From positions 1 to 25,905 of the forward strand of contig DEJH01000030.1 of the NCBI GenBank assembly GCA_002353275.1: DNA of 25,905 bases, written 5' to 3'. Made by a program: the position numbers and the translations under genes. The DNA comes from Caryophanales bacterium UBA2753. GTDB taxonomy: Bacteria; Bacillota_I; Bacilli_A; RFN20; CAG-826. This document shows positions 6,132-14,874 of this stretch, in pieces (the stretch's first letter is position 1; the number at the start of each line of letters is the position of its first letter). A model generated the notes under the pieces. The model was given only the letters and a program-made list of their open reading frames with translations. It searched no databases and was not told where the DNA came from.

Positions 6132-6157
6132 CTTCTTCTTCTTCTTCTTCTTATAAT
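6129..6157 (+). promoter_or_regulatory. Promoter with CTT-triplet spacer for the surface protein
   Basis: TTGCTT (6129-6134) and TATAAT (6152-6157) are exactly 17 bases apart. Nearly the whole spacer consists of CTT triplets. A change of repeat number would alter the spacer in steps of 3 bases and so the promoter strength. Confidence 0.7.
6132..6152. repeat. (CTT)7 microsatellite
   Basis: Seven uninterrupted CTT units run from the -35 box to the first base of the -10 box. Confidence 0.95.
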
Positions 6158-6163
6158 GAAGAA

Positions 6164-6512
6164 CATAAGAGGTGACTCCCCAAAGGGAGAGACGCTAATG
6201 GTCAAGGCGTCTTAGCTTAATAAAGGATTCACCTCTTTACATTAGACGACGAGTCAAACAAAGAATCAACGTGCACATGACTCTTAAATTTCTCTCCGAG
6301 TCTAGTCAGCGTAGCTATCATTGATCCAGTTGAAAGGAAAAACAATCGGTAGCGAACTGGCAAAATCTTTTTGTCGATTACTCATTAATCTGGCTGATGT
6401 TGGATGCCTTTTGGATTAATGAACAAATTGACTTTACATCAATAGGTTTATTCATACTCACTTGGCTAAATAATCAAAACGGCCTTGGAGACTAATTGAA
6501 AGGAGAGAAAAT
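6164..6512 (+). ncRNA. Long structured 5' leader of the surface-protein mRNA
   Basis: The predicted transcript begins near 6164. Its first 71 bases (6167-6237) can form a three-way junction. The closing stem is AAGAGGTGA/TCACCTCTT (9 bp), with inner hairpins CTCCC-CAAA-GGGAG (6176-6189) and AGACGC/GCGTCT (6190-6212). Further exact stems are GAGTCA/TGACTC (6251-6283), CCAGTT/AACTGG (6326-6360) and TCATTAATC/GATTAATGA (6382-6422). The ribosome site follows at about 6500. I recognise no known riboswitch class. It may control translation or stability of the large surface-protein mRNA. Confidence 0.55.
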
Positions 6513-9500
6513 ATGAATAAATTATTAACTAAGATTGCCACCTCATTCGTTGGTATTGCGATGGCGATCGGAGTGGGTGTTGCTGTTGGAAGCAATAGGG
6601 AAGCCACTAGCGTTGAGGCCGCGACTAGTACATTAACTATTCAAACTAGTGATTTCACAACTGCAAGTTATGCAGACAACAATAAAGAACACACGACAGG
6701 CACTATTAAATGGGTCAGTAATCAGGTTATGCAAAGTAGCAATGTGATGCAATGGCAAAAGAATAAGGGCTATATTTACAACAAGACTGATCTTGGTACC
6801 ATTAAAAGCGTCACCGTTAATAGTTCCGCTGGCACGTTCACAACTTATTATGGCACTTCAGAACATCCTACTTCTGGAACGACTGTTGGAGGCGGATACT
6901 TTACTGTCAAAGTTGGCAATGCTACTGGTAAAACTACCAGCATTGTAGTAACTTATGAATCCGGCTCGTCTGATACAACAACCGCTTTGAGTGTTATTCC
7001 AAACACTTGGACTGGGTATGATAGTCAAACAATTAATGTAAGCAACTATACTGTATCTTGCACGTCAACCAAATCACCAGGTTATGAGTTTCAAGGAATT
7101 GGTTCTGGGGCAGGCGATAACTTTGTTGCTAGAGTTGCCGATTTCTCAAGCGGGCATCCAACAACGTCTGATACACGCTTGCAGTGGAAAGCAAAATATC
7201 CAACTACAGCAGGTGGCTCTACATATCTTTATGCATATGTTTCATTAACCGTTACTGCTGATAGTGTTCAATCTGTTGCTATTAGTGGTTCAATGACCAA
7301 AACCACATATAACCAAGGTGATGCTTGGAATCCCGCAGGTTTCACAGTAAAGGCATACTATGCCTCTGCTCCTAGCACGCCTGTAGATGTTACCAATAAT
7401 GCTGGTTTGACCTGGACTTATAGCCCAGCAACAACCGCTTCTACATCTACAACAAGCGTCACTTGTACAGCCTCTTTCGGAGGAAAATCTGCTACAAGTA
7501 GCGCCCAATCTGTCACTGTTAATGAAAAACAAAATCTTGGTGGTTTAACAGAAGGAAGATTTTTCCTTATTGTTGGAGGCCACGTTTTAAAGGCAAGCAC
7601 ATTTGCTGCAAAAGGCGCTGATACCTATACAACCGATGATGATAGCGTTGATGGTTTATCAGAATCTGATGCTTGGTACTTTGCACCTACTGGTACTGAC
7701 GACACATGGACTATTAGAGTTAGTGATGCGAACAACGCAAACTATTTATATGCCACAAACACTAACAATGGTTTAGTTTCTGGCGGAACATCAGATTCTT
7801 GGACTGTCGAAGAAGGCACTGGTGATACTTACACCGGCAAGTTGTTAATGAAGGATACGACAAATAGCCGTTATATTTCATATACTACTTCTTCTGATTC
7901 TTATATTCGTGTCTACACAAATACAAATAATGGTAATTGTGCGGTTTCTTTTGTTCCTTATGAAGAACCAGTTACCTTAGATTCTTTGACCATAAGTGGA
8001 GCAACTGCAACATTTACTGCTGGAGATTACTTCTCTTTAGGAAGCCCAACAATCACTGCAACATATTCAACAGGTGATGAGCCAATCGCTGCTAATGATA
8101 GTGGTCTTTCGTTCAAATTAGGTGGAAACACAATTACAACTTCCACAAGTTTAACAAGTTCCGATAATGGCAAATCACTCGTTGTTAGATACACAGATAG
8201 TGAGAATAGATATGTCGATGCAACCGGTTATACATTAACCATTAATCCAAAACCTGTTCAATCAGTCACTTTGGATAAGACATCAGTTACAATCACCAAA
8301 GGCGGAACCGTTCAATTAGCTGCAACCGTTAGTGATGAATACGCTATTCAAACAGTTAAATGGACAACAAGTAATTCATCAATTGCCACATTAAGTGCTG
8401 CTACAAGTACTTCTGGTGATGCAATTACAGTTAATGGTTCATCTTCAAATGCCGGTAGTGCAACAATCACTGCTTATGTCGATGAAAATGGTAATGGATC
8501 TTTAGATAGTGGTGAAAAGAGTGCGACATGCGCAATCACTGTTTCTGGCGATCCAGTCCTCAATATGTTAGACGACGAAGAAAACGTCATTTCCGGTGAA
8601 TCATTACATGCATTCACAACTGATTCAAACATTCATTTACATGTTGATGCTGAAAACTTCGTAGGTGCAATCACATATACTTGGTCTTCTTCAAACACTA
8701 ACGCAATCGCGGTTGTTGAGGAAGCTGACGAAATGTGTGAATTTGATGTTGTTGGTGCTGGAACAAACGTTAGACTTTCATGTCACGCTGTTGGTGCAAC
8801 TTCTGGAAACTTAACAACTTATGTTGATTATACAGTCACAGAACCACAAGTTGATGAAGTCACATGGTCTGCTCCTGCTACATTAAGCGTTTACGACAAC
8901 GCTTCATTAACTGCAGCAAATATCACATCTTGGAGTCCTGCTTATCATAAAGATAACGGTGAATCCGGATCAATCTCTTCTGGATATACTGTTAAACTAG
9001 GTGGAACAACCATTTCATTATCTCACCCATGGGATGTTGAAGATGATGGCGAAGAATTATGGATTGAATATGGCGGAATCGCATCTAGTCATGTTACAGT
9101 TCTAGTTACCGAACACTTAAATACAATTAATTATTCGCAATGGCAATTAGCTACATCAGTATCTGCTGGTGACGTAATAGTTATTGGTAATGCCGCAAAA
9201 GGTGAAGTTATGACTGGAACATGTCCTGCAAATGGTACGTTAGGTGTTGCAACTGCAACAATTAGTGAAGGTGTAATTACTGATTTACCATCTGACGCTG
9301 TTAAATTTACAGTTGGTGGTACTTCTGGTGCATATACCTTAGTTGATGATAGTGGGAAATACTTAAGTGTTTCCACGACATCAAAAACATCCTTGTATTT
9401 GCAAGATGATTCTGCAACAACCGCCATTACTTTCTCAGATAATGATGCCGTATTCGGTGATTCTAGTGGTTATAGAATTGTTCTTAATTCTTCCGCAACA

Positions 9501-10037
9501 CCTCATAGATTCTCAACGTATAATTCAAACTTAAGTGCATCTATGGTGTTGCCACAAATTTATAAGTCATCTACAAGCAACATTGCTGATACAAATGTAA
9601 ATGCTCAAAGAGCATTAATTAGTTTTGCTAAGACATTCAATACCACAATGGCTTGCGATGATGGTGGATCTACAGAAAACATTGCATCTAAATGGTCAAC
9701 ACTTTCTGCTGCGTTTACGAATGCATTGGATGCATTAGGAGAAGATGATAAGGTTGTCTTTAAGAGAATGGTTGCAAATGCTTCATCTATTGAAGGTGGG
9801 GATAGTTTGCAAGATATGTTAGCGAGATATGATTACATTGTTGCAAAATATAAACTTTCTAATGACTTCTTGCACACCGACGCAGATAGACCAGTTGTTC
9901 CTCAAAGAGGTACAATTATGCCGCTCATTGGTGTAAATCTCAATAATAGTAGTGTTGCAATTATTGTTATCATTTCACTAATTTCAATAGCAGCAATTGG
10001 TGGTTACTTCTTCTTACGTAAACGTAAAGAGGACTAA
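6513..10037 (+). CDS. Large membrane-anchored Ig-like surface protein
   Basis: This is a 1174-residue extracellular protein. A signal peptide (1-37, ending near SVEAA) leads the chain out. A C-terminal membrane helix (about 1147-1168) followed by RKRKED anchors it; no LPxTG sorting signal is present. Between them are a beta-rich N-terminal domain (38-150), a second such domain (155-248), and Ig-like domains at about 252-336 and 488-577 and a Big_2 type at 582-678. Further Ig-like modules lie at about 680-775 and 780-868. Two related beta-domains lie at about 343-483 and 872-1018. A helical stalk (1028-1120) precedes the anchor. Adhesion or carbohydrate binding is likely but not shown. AAAGGAGAG precedes the ATG by 6 bases. 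Expression appears to depend on the CTT-repeat promoter and long leader. Confidence 0.85.
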   Translation: MNKLLTKIATSFVGIAMAIGVGVAVGSNREATSVEAATSTLTIQTSDFTTASYADNNKEHTTGTIKWVSNQVMQSSNVMQWQKNKGYIYNKTDLGTIKSVTVNSSAGTFTTYYGTSEHPTSGTTVGGGYFTVKVGNATGKTTSIVVTYESGSSDTTTALSVIPNTWTGYDSQTINVSNYTVSCTSTKSPGYEFQGIGSGAGDNFVARVADFSSGHPTTSDTRLQWKAKYPTTAGGSTYLYAYVSLTVTADSVQSVAISGSMTKTTYNQGDAWNPAGFTVKAYYASAPSTPVDVTNNAGLTWTYSPATTASTSTTSVTCTASFGGKSATSSAQSVTVNEKQNLGGLTEGRFFLIVGGHVLKASTFAAKGADTYTTDDDSVDGLSESDAWYFAPTGTDDTWTIRVSDANNANYLYATNTNNGLVSGGTSDSWTVEEGTGDTYTGKLLMKDTTNSRYISYTTSSDSYIRVYTNTNNGNCAVSFVPYEEPVTLDSLTISGATATFTAGDYFSLGSPTITATYSTGDEPIAANDSGLSFKLGGNTITTSTSLTSSDNGKSLVVRYTDSENRYVDATGYTLTINPKPVQSVTLDKTSVTITKGGTVQLAATVSDEYAIQTVKWTTSNSSIATLSAATSTSGDAITVNGSSSNAGSATITAYVDENGNGSLDSGEKSATCAITVSGDPVLNMLDDEENVISGESLHAFTTDSNIHLHVDAENFVGAITYTWSSSNTNAIAVVEEADEMCEFDVVGAGTNVRLSCHAVGATSGNLTTYVDYTVTEPQVDEVTWSAPATLSVYDNASLTAANITSWSPAYHKDNGESGSISSGYTVKLGGTTISLSHPWDVEDDGEELWIEYGGIASSHVTVLVTEHLNTINYSQWQLATSVSAGDVIVIGNAAKGEVMTGTCPANGTLGVATATISEGVITDLPSDAVKFTVGGTSGAYTLVDDSGKYLSVSTTSKTSLYLQDDSATTAITFSDNDAVFGDSSGYRIVLNSSATPHRFSTYNSNLSASMVLPQIYKSSTSNIADTNVNAQRALISFAKTFNTTMACDDGGSTENIASKWSTLSAAFTNALDALGEDDKVVFKRMVANASSIEGGDSLQDMLARYDYIVAKYKLSNDFLHTDADRPVVPQRGTIMPLIGVNLNNSSVAIIVIISLISIAAIGGYFFLRKRKED

Positions 10038-10054
10038 TTAATCTATAACAATTT

Positions 10055-10085
10055 GGAACCCTTAGGGAACTAGGGGTTCCTTCTT
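10055..10085 (+). terminator. Terminator after the surface-protein gene
   Basis: GGAACCC (10055-10061) and GGGTTCC (10074-10080) form an exact 7-bp stem followed by TTCTT. Confidence 0.8.
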
Positions 10086-10260
10086 GCTATATGTGCTCTT
10101 AATAGAAGAACATATGTAGGAAGAAATATATATTTATATATAGAACCTTATTCATATATATACGCGTATAATGTTACTCTTATATTTCTTTAAAACATGA
10201 TAGAATGTAATTAGAATACATAGACCTATACTTACTAATTAACATTTATGAGGGTTTGCT

Positions 10261-12306
10261 ATGAAGAAATATAGTTTGATTTTTGGGCTACTATTTGTTG
10301 TGCCTCTTTTAACTGGTTGCTTTTCTACCGGTAACTCTAATAAAGGAGATACTCCTTCAGGAGGAGATGTCACTCCTACTGGACCAGAAGAACATGTTCA
10401 CACTTTTAGTGATGAATGGGAATATGACGAAACGTATCACTGGCATGAATCCACTTGTGGTCATGATGTCGTAAGCGAAAAAGAAAGACATCATTTAGTA
10501 ATGGTTGACTCTAAAATGCCTTCAGAAACCGAAGAAGGATATGATCTCTATAGATGTAATACATGTGATTATTCCTATACTAAAACAATTGACAAATTAG
10601 AACATTTCCATATCGAAAATAAAAGAACAAAGGAAGAAGTACCTCCTACTTGTACTAAAAGCGGATATAGTATTGTTGAAACTTATTGTGAAACCTGTGG
10701 AGAAATTCTTGGCACTCGTAGAGTGGAATTAGAGCCTCTCGGCCATAATATTATTCAAGTTCCTGCTAGCCCTGCTGATTGTTCTCATCCAGGACATAAC
10801 GCTTATGAATATTGCACAAGATGTGACTATACAACCTATCAAGAACTTCCACCAACCGGTCATGAAGAAGGAGATAGAGTTCGCGTTAATGAAGTTGCTG
10901 CAACATGCACTGAAGAAGGAAGCTATGATGAAAATGTGTACTGTAAACATTGTATGAATTTAATCACTATAGAGCATCATACAATTCCAGCGTTAGGGCA
11001 TGACTTAGTGCATCACGAAGAAAGTGATTCAACTTGTACTACGCATGGTCATAACGCCTATGACTCATGTACAAGATGTGACTATACAACTATCGTAGAA
11101 AAAGATTTATTACCACATCATATTTGGTTGAGAACTGATATGCAGTCTTATCCAAGTGGAAGAACCGCTGGTAAATATCGTTATTATTGGAGATGTTATG
11201 ACTGCAACCAACCAGTAAGAAGCGGTAAAGATAAAGCAACTGGCAGTTCATTACATTTAAAATTTGCTGGTACTGAATATTATCACGATATTAATTTGAT
11301 TGTTGGAGACAACATATCTGATATTTTCACTAATACATCTGAATATGAAACAGAATGGTTAGTGCAATATGATACTGTTTTAGAAATTAATGAGAATAAT
11401 GATGTTATTGCTAAAACAGCAGGTGTTTCTATGCTTTGGGCGTATACTCAAGGATATGAAATAGCCTCAGTTAGGATTCATGTTTCAGAAGATCAATTAA
11501 AACTCAAATTACCTCAAAGTGATTTCTATCCAGGAGATAATTTCAAGATGGATTTTGAAGTCTATACTAGAAAAAATAGAAGTCTACTCTCATGGTCTTC
11601 TTCTAATGAAGAAATTGCTACCGTTGATAGTGAAGGTAATGTCACTGTTAATGGAATAGGAGAAGTATCAATTACTGCGACATGTTCACAATATAATTTA
11701 GAGGATACAATCACATTTACTTCTAAAAAACATTTTGCTGTTTTAAAACGAAGCGAAGTTGAAATTGGAAGAGAAGAATCTGATAACATCTTTGAAAGAG
11801 TTAGTAGAATCTCAATCATCTCTTGGACAAGTAGTGATCCTAATATCGCTACCGCTAATGGAAATATGTTAAGTACCGGTGATAGATATGGTACTGCCAC
11901 ATTAACCGCTAGTAGTGAATATCTAGATGAAGATATTGTTCTAACTGTTCACGTAGTGAAAGTCAGTGCTACTTTATCTAAAACTAATTATTCAAACTAT
12001 ATTGATGTCACAGTTAATTTATATAGAGTTTCTGTTTCTTTTGGCTATGATTGGCAAGCAAAAGCAACGATTGAATATAAAGGTTTATGGAAACCGATTT
12101 CTTCTATAATAATCACAATTGAATGTCCTTATTGGAATCAAACTATACAAGGCACTAGTAATCCTGTACACCTTACTATTCCTGTGGGCAGTAAAGAAAG
12201 TGATCAACTCTATGTAATCCCTTGCTCTTATAACACTAATGTTTGGGGCGATGAAATTGAACCAAGTGTTACAATTACAAAAGTGTCTGGCACTGTTGAA
12301 AAATAA
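10261..12306 (+). CDS. Lipoprotein with CxxC repeats and Ig-like domains
   Basis: This is a 681-residue lipoprotein. The signal peptide ends in the lipobox LLTGC, so Cys20 would be lipidated and anchor it outside the membrane. Residues 44-320 hold six short repeats built around a CxxC pair and often ending in a GH or HH motif (for example YCETCGEILG near 142, YCTRCDYTT near 184 and SCTRCDYTT near 269), plus His/Trp-rich HTFSDEWEYDETYHWHEST. The pattern suggests metal binding or disulfides, but no substrate is evident. Residues 435-487 and 510-565 look like Big_2 Ig-like domains. The rest (about 567-681) is beta-rich and unrecognised. The start has GAGGG 6 bases upstream. It has its own terminator and may share a surface role with the large protein before it. 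Confidence 0.85.
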   Translation: MKKYSLIFGLLFVVPLLTGCFSTGNSNKGDTPSGGDVTPTGPEEHVHTFSDEWEYDETYHWHESTCGHDVVSEKERHHLVMVDSKMPSETEEGYDLYRCNTCDYSYTKTIDKLEHFHIENKRTKEEVPPTCTKSGYSIVETYCETCGEILGTRRVELEPLGHNIIQVPASPADCSHPGHNAYEYCTRCDYTTYQELPPTGHEEGDRVRVNEVAATCTEEGSYDENVYCKHCMNLITIEHHTIPALGHDLVHHEESDSTCTTHGHNAYDSCTRCDYTTIVEKDLLPHHIWLRTDMQSYPSGRTAGKYRYYWRCYDCNQPVRSGKDKATGSSLHLKFAGTEYYHDINLIVGDNISDIFTNTSEYETEWLVQYDTVLEINENNDVIAKTAGVSMLWAYTQGYEIASVRIHVSEDQLKLKLPQSDFYPGDNFKMDFEVYTRKNRSLLSWSSSNEEIATVDSEGNVTVNGIGEVSITATCSQYNLEDTITFTSKKHFAVLKRSEVEIGREESDNIFERVSRISIISWTSSDPNIATANGNMLSTGDRYGTATLTASSEYLDEDIVLTVHVVKVSATLSKTNYSNYIDVTVNLYRVSVSFGYDWQAKATIEYKGLWKPISSIIITIECPYWNQTIQGTSNPVHLTIPVGSKESDQLYVIPCSYNTNVWGDEIEPSVTITKVSGTVEK

Positions 12307-12344
12307 CAATTAACGATAAATAAACTTTCTTACCCCATTATTTA

Positions 12345-12370
12345 ACAAATGACCCTTTGGGTCTTTTTGT
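12345..12370 (+). terminator. Terminator after the lipoprotein gene
   Basis: GACCC-TTT-GGGTC is extended by ACAAA/TTTGT and has five T after the inner stem. Any start codon chosen before 12370 for the next gene would lie inside this hairpin. Confidence 0.8.
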
Positions 12371-12402
12371 TTAAAAATATTCGTGATAGAGTATTTGCTG
12401 CT

Positions 12403-13815
12403 ATGACTAAAGAAGCAATCCACCTATCAGATCATTTCACATATAAGAAAATTATCAAATTTACATTAGGCACTATCTTAATGATGATTTTTTCTTCAAT
12501 CTATTGGATTGTTGACGGTTTCTTTATTTCTAACTATATCGGTACTAGTGCTTTTGCTGGAGTTAATTTAATTTTCCCAGTCATTATGGCGGTTGCGTGT
12601 ATTGGTTTTATGTTTGGAGCAGGAGGAGCTGCTTTAGTTAGTAAAAAACTTGGTGAGAAAAAAGAGGAAGAAGCCAATAAAACATTCTCTTTAATCACAT
12701 GCTTCACTTTAATCACTGGCTTAATATTTTCTCTTGTCTTCTTTTTCTTAGTGAGACCAATCGCTCAAGGGTTTGCTTCTATTAATACAGTTAATGCGAC
12801 CGAAGAGATGATTGATAATGCGGTGAGATATGGAAGAATCATGATTGGTGGGGTTTCTTTATATATAATGCAGTCTTTCTTCCATTCATTTTTTGCAGTT
12901 AATGAAAGAAATGATTTAGGGTTTTTATTCACTTTCGCTAGTGGAGTTATCAATATGCTTCTTGACTATATCTTAATTGGAGTAGTGGGAATGCAAATTG
13001 AAGGAGCGGCTATTGCTTCTTTATGTGGTATGTCAATAAGCGCAATCGGTCCATCTTTATATTTTTATTTATCAAAGAAATCACTCATTCATTTATGCAA
13101 ACCACATTTCTCTATCAGCGATATTACAAAATCATTAACCAATGGTTTTTCTGAATTCGTTTCTAATGTATCAGGTTCCGTTATCTCGATTGTTTTTAAC
13201 GTTCAATTAATCAAATATATCGGAGAAAGTGGAGTGGCCGCTTATGGAGTAATCGGTTATGTCTGCTTTGTCTTTTTTGCGATCTTTATTGGTTATTCTG
13301 TCGCTATTACTCCAGTGATTGGATATAACTATGGAGCAAAAAATGGAAAAGAATTATCCAATATCTTAAGAAAGAGCTTTGTAATAATAGAAATAGTGGG
13401 TATCGTGATGCTCGCTTTAGCGATTGGATTTGCTAGACCAATTGCCGAAATCTTTACTGCTGGAAATAGTGAGTTACAAGATTTAAGTGTCCACGCGATG
13501 ATTATTTTCTCTTTCTGTTATTTATTTACTGGATATTCAATGTTTGGTTCCTCATTCTTTACTGCGCTTAATAATGGTTTAATCAGTGCGATAATTTCTT
13601 TCTGCCGAACTTTAGTGTTCCAACTTATCGCAGTATTTGTTCTTCCTTTAATTTTTGGAATTGATGGAATATGGGCTTCAATTGTCGTAGCAGAAGTCTT
13701 ATCAATGGTGATGACAATTATCTTTATGATCATTTATCAAAAGAGATATGGATATTCTCTTGATCCATTCAGGATTAAAGAAAGAAGAGAAAAAATGACA
13801 TCTAGTGATGTCTAG
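12403..13815 (+). CDS. MATE-family multidrug/metabolite exporter
   Basis: This is a 470-residue polytopic membrane protein with about 12 helices in two similar halves, typical of MATE proteins that export drugs or metabolites against sodium or proton flow. Segments such as IYWIVDGFFISNYIG, MFGAGGAALVSKKLGEKKEEEA and the second-half YSVAITPVIGYNYGAK fit the family. The frame is open from 12349, but that upstream ATG lies inside a terminator, so I chose the ATG at 12403 (MTKEAIHLSDHF). No clear ribosome site precedes it. A TGATAGAGT extended -10 ends 10 bases upstream, which would give an almost leaderless message. The substrate is unknown. It is the first gene of the run to 17911. Confidence 0.9.
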   Translation: MTKEAIHLSDHFTYKKIIKFTLGTILMMIFSSIYWIVDGFFISNYIGTSAFAGVNLIFPVIMAVACIGFMFGAGGAALVSKKLGEKKEEEANKTFSLITCFTLITGLIFSLVFFFLVRPIAQGFASINTVNATEEMIDNAVRYGRIMIGGVSLYIMQSFFHSFFAVNERNDLGFLFTFASGVINMLLDYILIGVVGMQIEGAAIASLCGMSISAIGPSLYFYLSKKSLIHLCKPHFSISDITKSLTNGFSEFVSNVSGSVISIVFNVQLIKYIGESGVAAYGVIGYVCFVFFAIFIGYSVAITPVIGYNYGAKNGKELSNILRKSFVIIEIVGIVMLALAIGFARPIAEIFTAGNSELQDLSVHAMIIFSFCYLFTGYSMFGSSFFTALNNGLISAIISFCRTLVFQLIAVFVLPLIFGIDGIWASIVVAEVLSMVMTIIFMIIYQKRYGYSLDPFRIKERREKMTSSDV

Positions 13816-13830
13816 ATAGTGAAGCTCGTG

Positions 13831-13836
13831 TATAAT
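13831..13836 (+). promoter_or_regulatory. -10 box giving a near-leaderless ECF transcript
   Basis: TATAAT ends 7 bases before the ATG at 13844, so the expected start site coincides with the start codon. No good -35 box is seen. A short hairpin, GACATC-TAGT-GATGTC, spans the preceding stop region. Confidence 0.45.
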
Positions 13837-13843
13837 TTTTAGC

Positions 13844-14428
13844 ATGAAACAAATAGTTAGAAGAATTACTGGAGATGGAATGTTATTAGCGATATATATC
13901 GTTCTTTCAGTAATCACTGTTAAAATCACTCCTAATCTACAAATTACTTTTACTGGTATCGCGATTATTATGGCGATTGTTCTTTATGGTTGGACGGATG
14001 GAATATTGATTGCTTTGCTTGGTTCTTTTGTTTCTCAACTTAGAAGTGCATATGGATTAACTATTACCACTCCAATATGGATGATTCCTCCAATTTTAAG
14101 AGCGGTGGTCTTTGGACTTTTTTATCATATATATCTAAAGAAAGGTATTCTTCTTCAAGATAAGAAAATCTTGTTCTTTGTTTACGTGGCTATTGCAGGA
14201 TTAGTTACTACTATTGCTAATACAGGAGCGATATATTTAGATGCCTATATCTTCCAATATCCAGTCGCTTTAGCTTTAGTGGAATCAATCTTTAGATTTA
14301 TTTCTTCAATCGCCTCAAGTTTAGTAATCGCTGGTTTATCTTTACCAATCATCTACGCTTTAAAAAGTGCAGGATTGCTTCATGAAAGAATTAGTGTTAG
14401 CAAAAATGAATCCAAACAAAATGGATAA
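13844..14428 (+). CDS. ECF transporter S component (substrate-binding membrane subunit)
   Basis: The 194-residue protein has about six membrane helices and resembles S components of energy-coupling-factor vitamin importers. The segment SAYGLTITTPIWMIPPILRAVVFGLF (about 69-93) resembles a conserved block of folate-like S components, but I cannot fix the substrate. It would need the shared EcfT/EcfA energising module, which is not in this window. The gene starts 28 bases after the MATE stop, with a TATAAT box that makes a leaderless start likely and no ribosome site. Its last codons overlap the next gene. Folate is an attractive guess given thyA-folA nearby, but that distance proves nothing. 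Confidence 0.75.
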   Translation: MKQIVRRITGDGMLLAIYIVLSVITVKITPNLQITFTGIAIIMAIVLYGWTDGILIALLGSFVSQLRSAYGLTITTPIWMIPPILRAVVFGLFYHIYLKKGILLQDKKILFFVYVAIAGLVTTIANTGAIYLDAYIFQYPVALALVESIFRFISSIASSLVIAGLSLPIIYALKSAGLLHERISVSKNESKQNG

Positions 14429-14873
14429 GACTGTGCTTTGTTATTTATTCAAAGGAGAAGAAGTTCTCCTTCTTTTTCGTAATAAGAAGAAAAATGATAT
14501 TAATGAAGGGAAATGGATAGGAATAGGAGGACATATTGAAAAAGGTGAATCTCCTAATGAAACACTAATTAGAGAAGTTAAAGAAGAAACAAATTTAAAC
14601 ATTCTTTCTTATGAATATCGAGGGAAACTATATTTCATTAACGGAGAATATAAAGAAGTAATATATTTATATACTTCCTCTAATTATTCTGGAGAAATCA
14701 AAGAATGTGATGAAGGAACCTTAAAATATTTTCCTATAAATGAAATCTTTAATCTCCCGATGTGGGAAGGAGATAAAATATTTCTTAAATATTTACTAAC
14801 CAACACCCCATATTTTGAATTAGAATTAATCTATAAAGGTCCTACTCTTCTTTCAGTTGAAAGAATTAAATAA
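14421..14873 (+). CDS. Nudix hydrolase (8-oxo-dGTP diphosphatase-like)
   Basis: The roughly 150-residue protein carries the Nudix box GHIEKGESPNETLIREVKEE (about 38-57). The usual closing Gly of the box is Asn (EETNL), but the metal-binding glutamates REVKEE are intact. The C-terminal DEGTLKYFPINEI and WEGDKIFLKYLL match the MutT-like subgroup that hydrolyses oxidised nucleotides. I chose the ATG at 14421, whose MDKTVLCYLF aligns with the usual start of relatives. It overlaps the ECF stop by 8 bases (ATGGATAA), implying translational coupling. An upstream in-frame ATG at 14382 has an AGGA 7 bases before it and is a real alternative. The HAD gene follows after one base. Confidence 0.85.
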   Translation: MDKTVLCYLFKGEEVLLLFRNKKKNDINEGKWIGIGGHIEKGESPNETLIREVKEETNLNILSYEYRGKLYFINGEYKEVIYLYTSSNYSGEIKECDEGTLKYFPINEIFNLPMWEGDKIFLKYLLTNTPYFELELIYKGPTLLSVERIK

Positions 14874-14874
14874 A

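Larger units (their letters stand above)
5912..6512. other. 600-bp non-coding region before the surface-protein gene
   Basis: No gene was found on either strand. The region holds, from left to right, a hairpin with T-run (5928-5978), a hairpin CTCACTAT-TTTG-ATAGTGGG (6030-6049) that reads as a terminator on the minus strand, a 20-bp palindrome (6084-6103), a CIRCE-like element (6105-6131), a CTT-repeat promoter (6129-6157) and a structured leader (about 6164-6512). Confidence 0.7.

Noticed and set aside
5912..6512. Group I or II intron or a known riboswitch in the region next to the NUMOD1-repeat gene
   Set aside because: I found no group II domain V, no group I core pairing I could recognise and no consensus of T-box, SAM, GEMM or other common riboswitches.
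7290..7600. Minus-strand frames inside the surface-protein gene (also 9131-9427, and similar shadows in other genes)
   Set aside because: They lie fully antisense to a gene with clear domains, have low-complexity translations and no ribosome sites.
12349..12402. Upstream start of the MATE gene
   Set aside because: The ATG at 12349 lies within the lipoprotein terminator. The 18 extra residues are not membrane-protein-like and precede the promoter.
13829..13836. Extended -10 motif before the ECF gene
   Set aside because: TG touches TATAAT directly instead of being one base away, so it is not the extended form.
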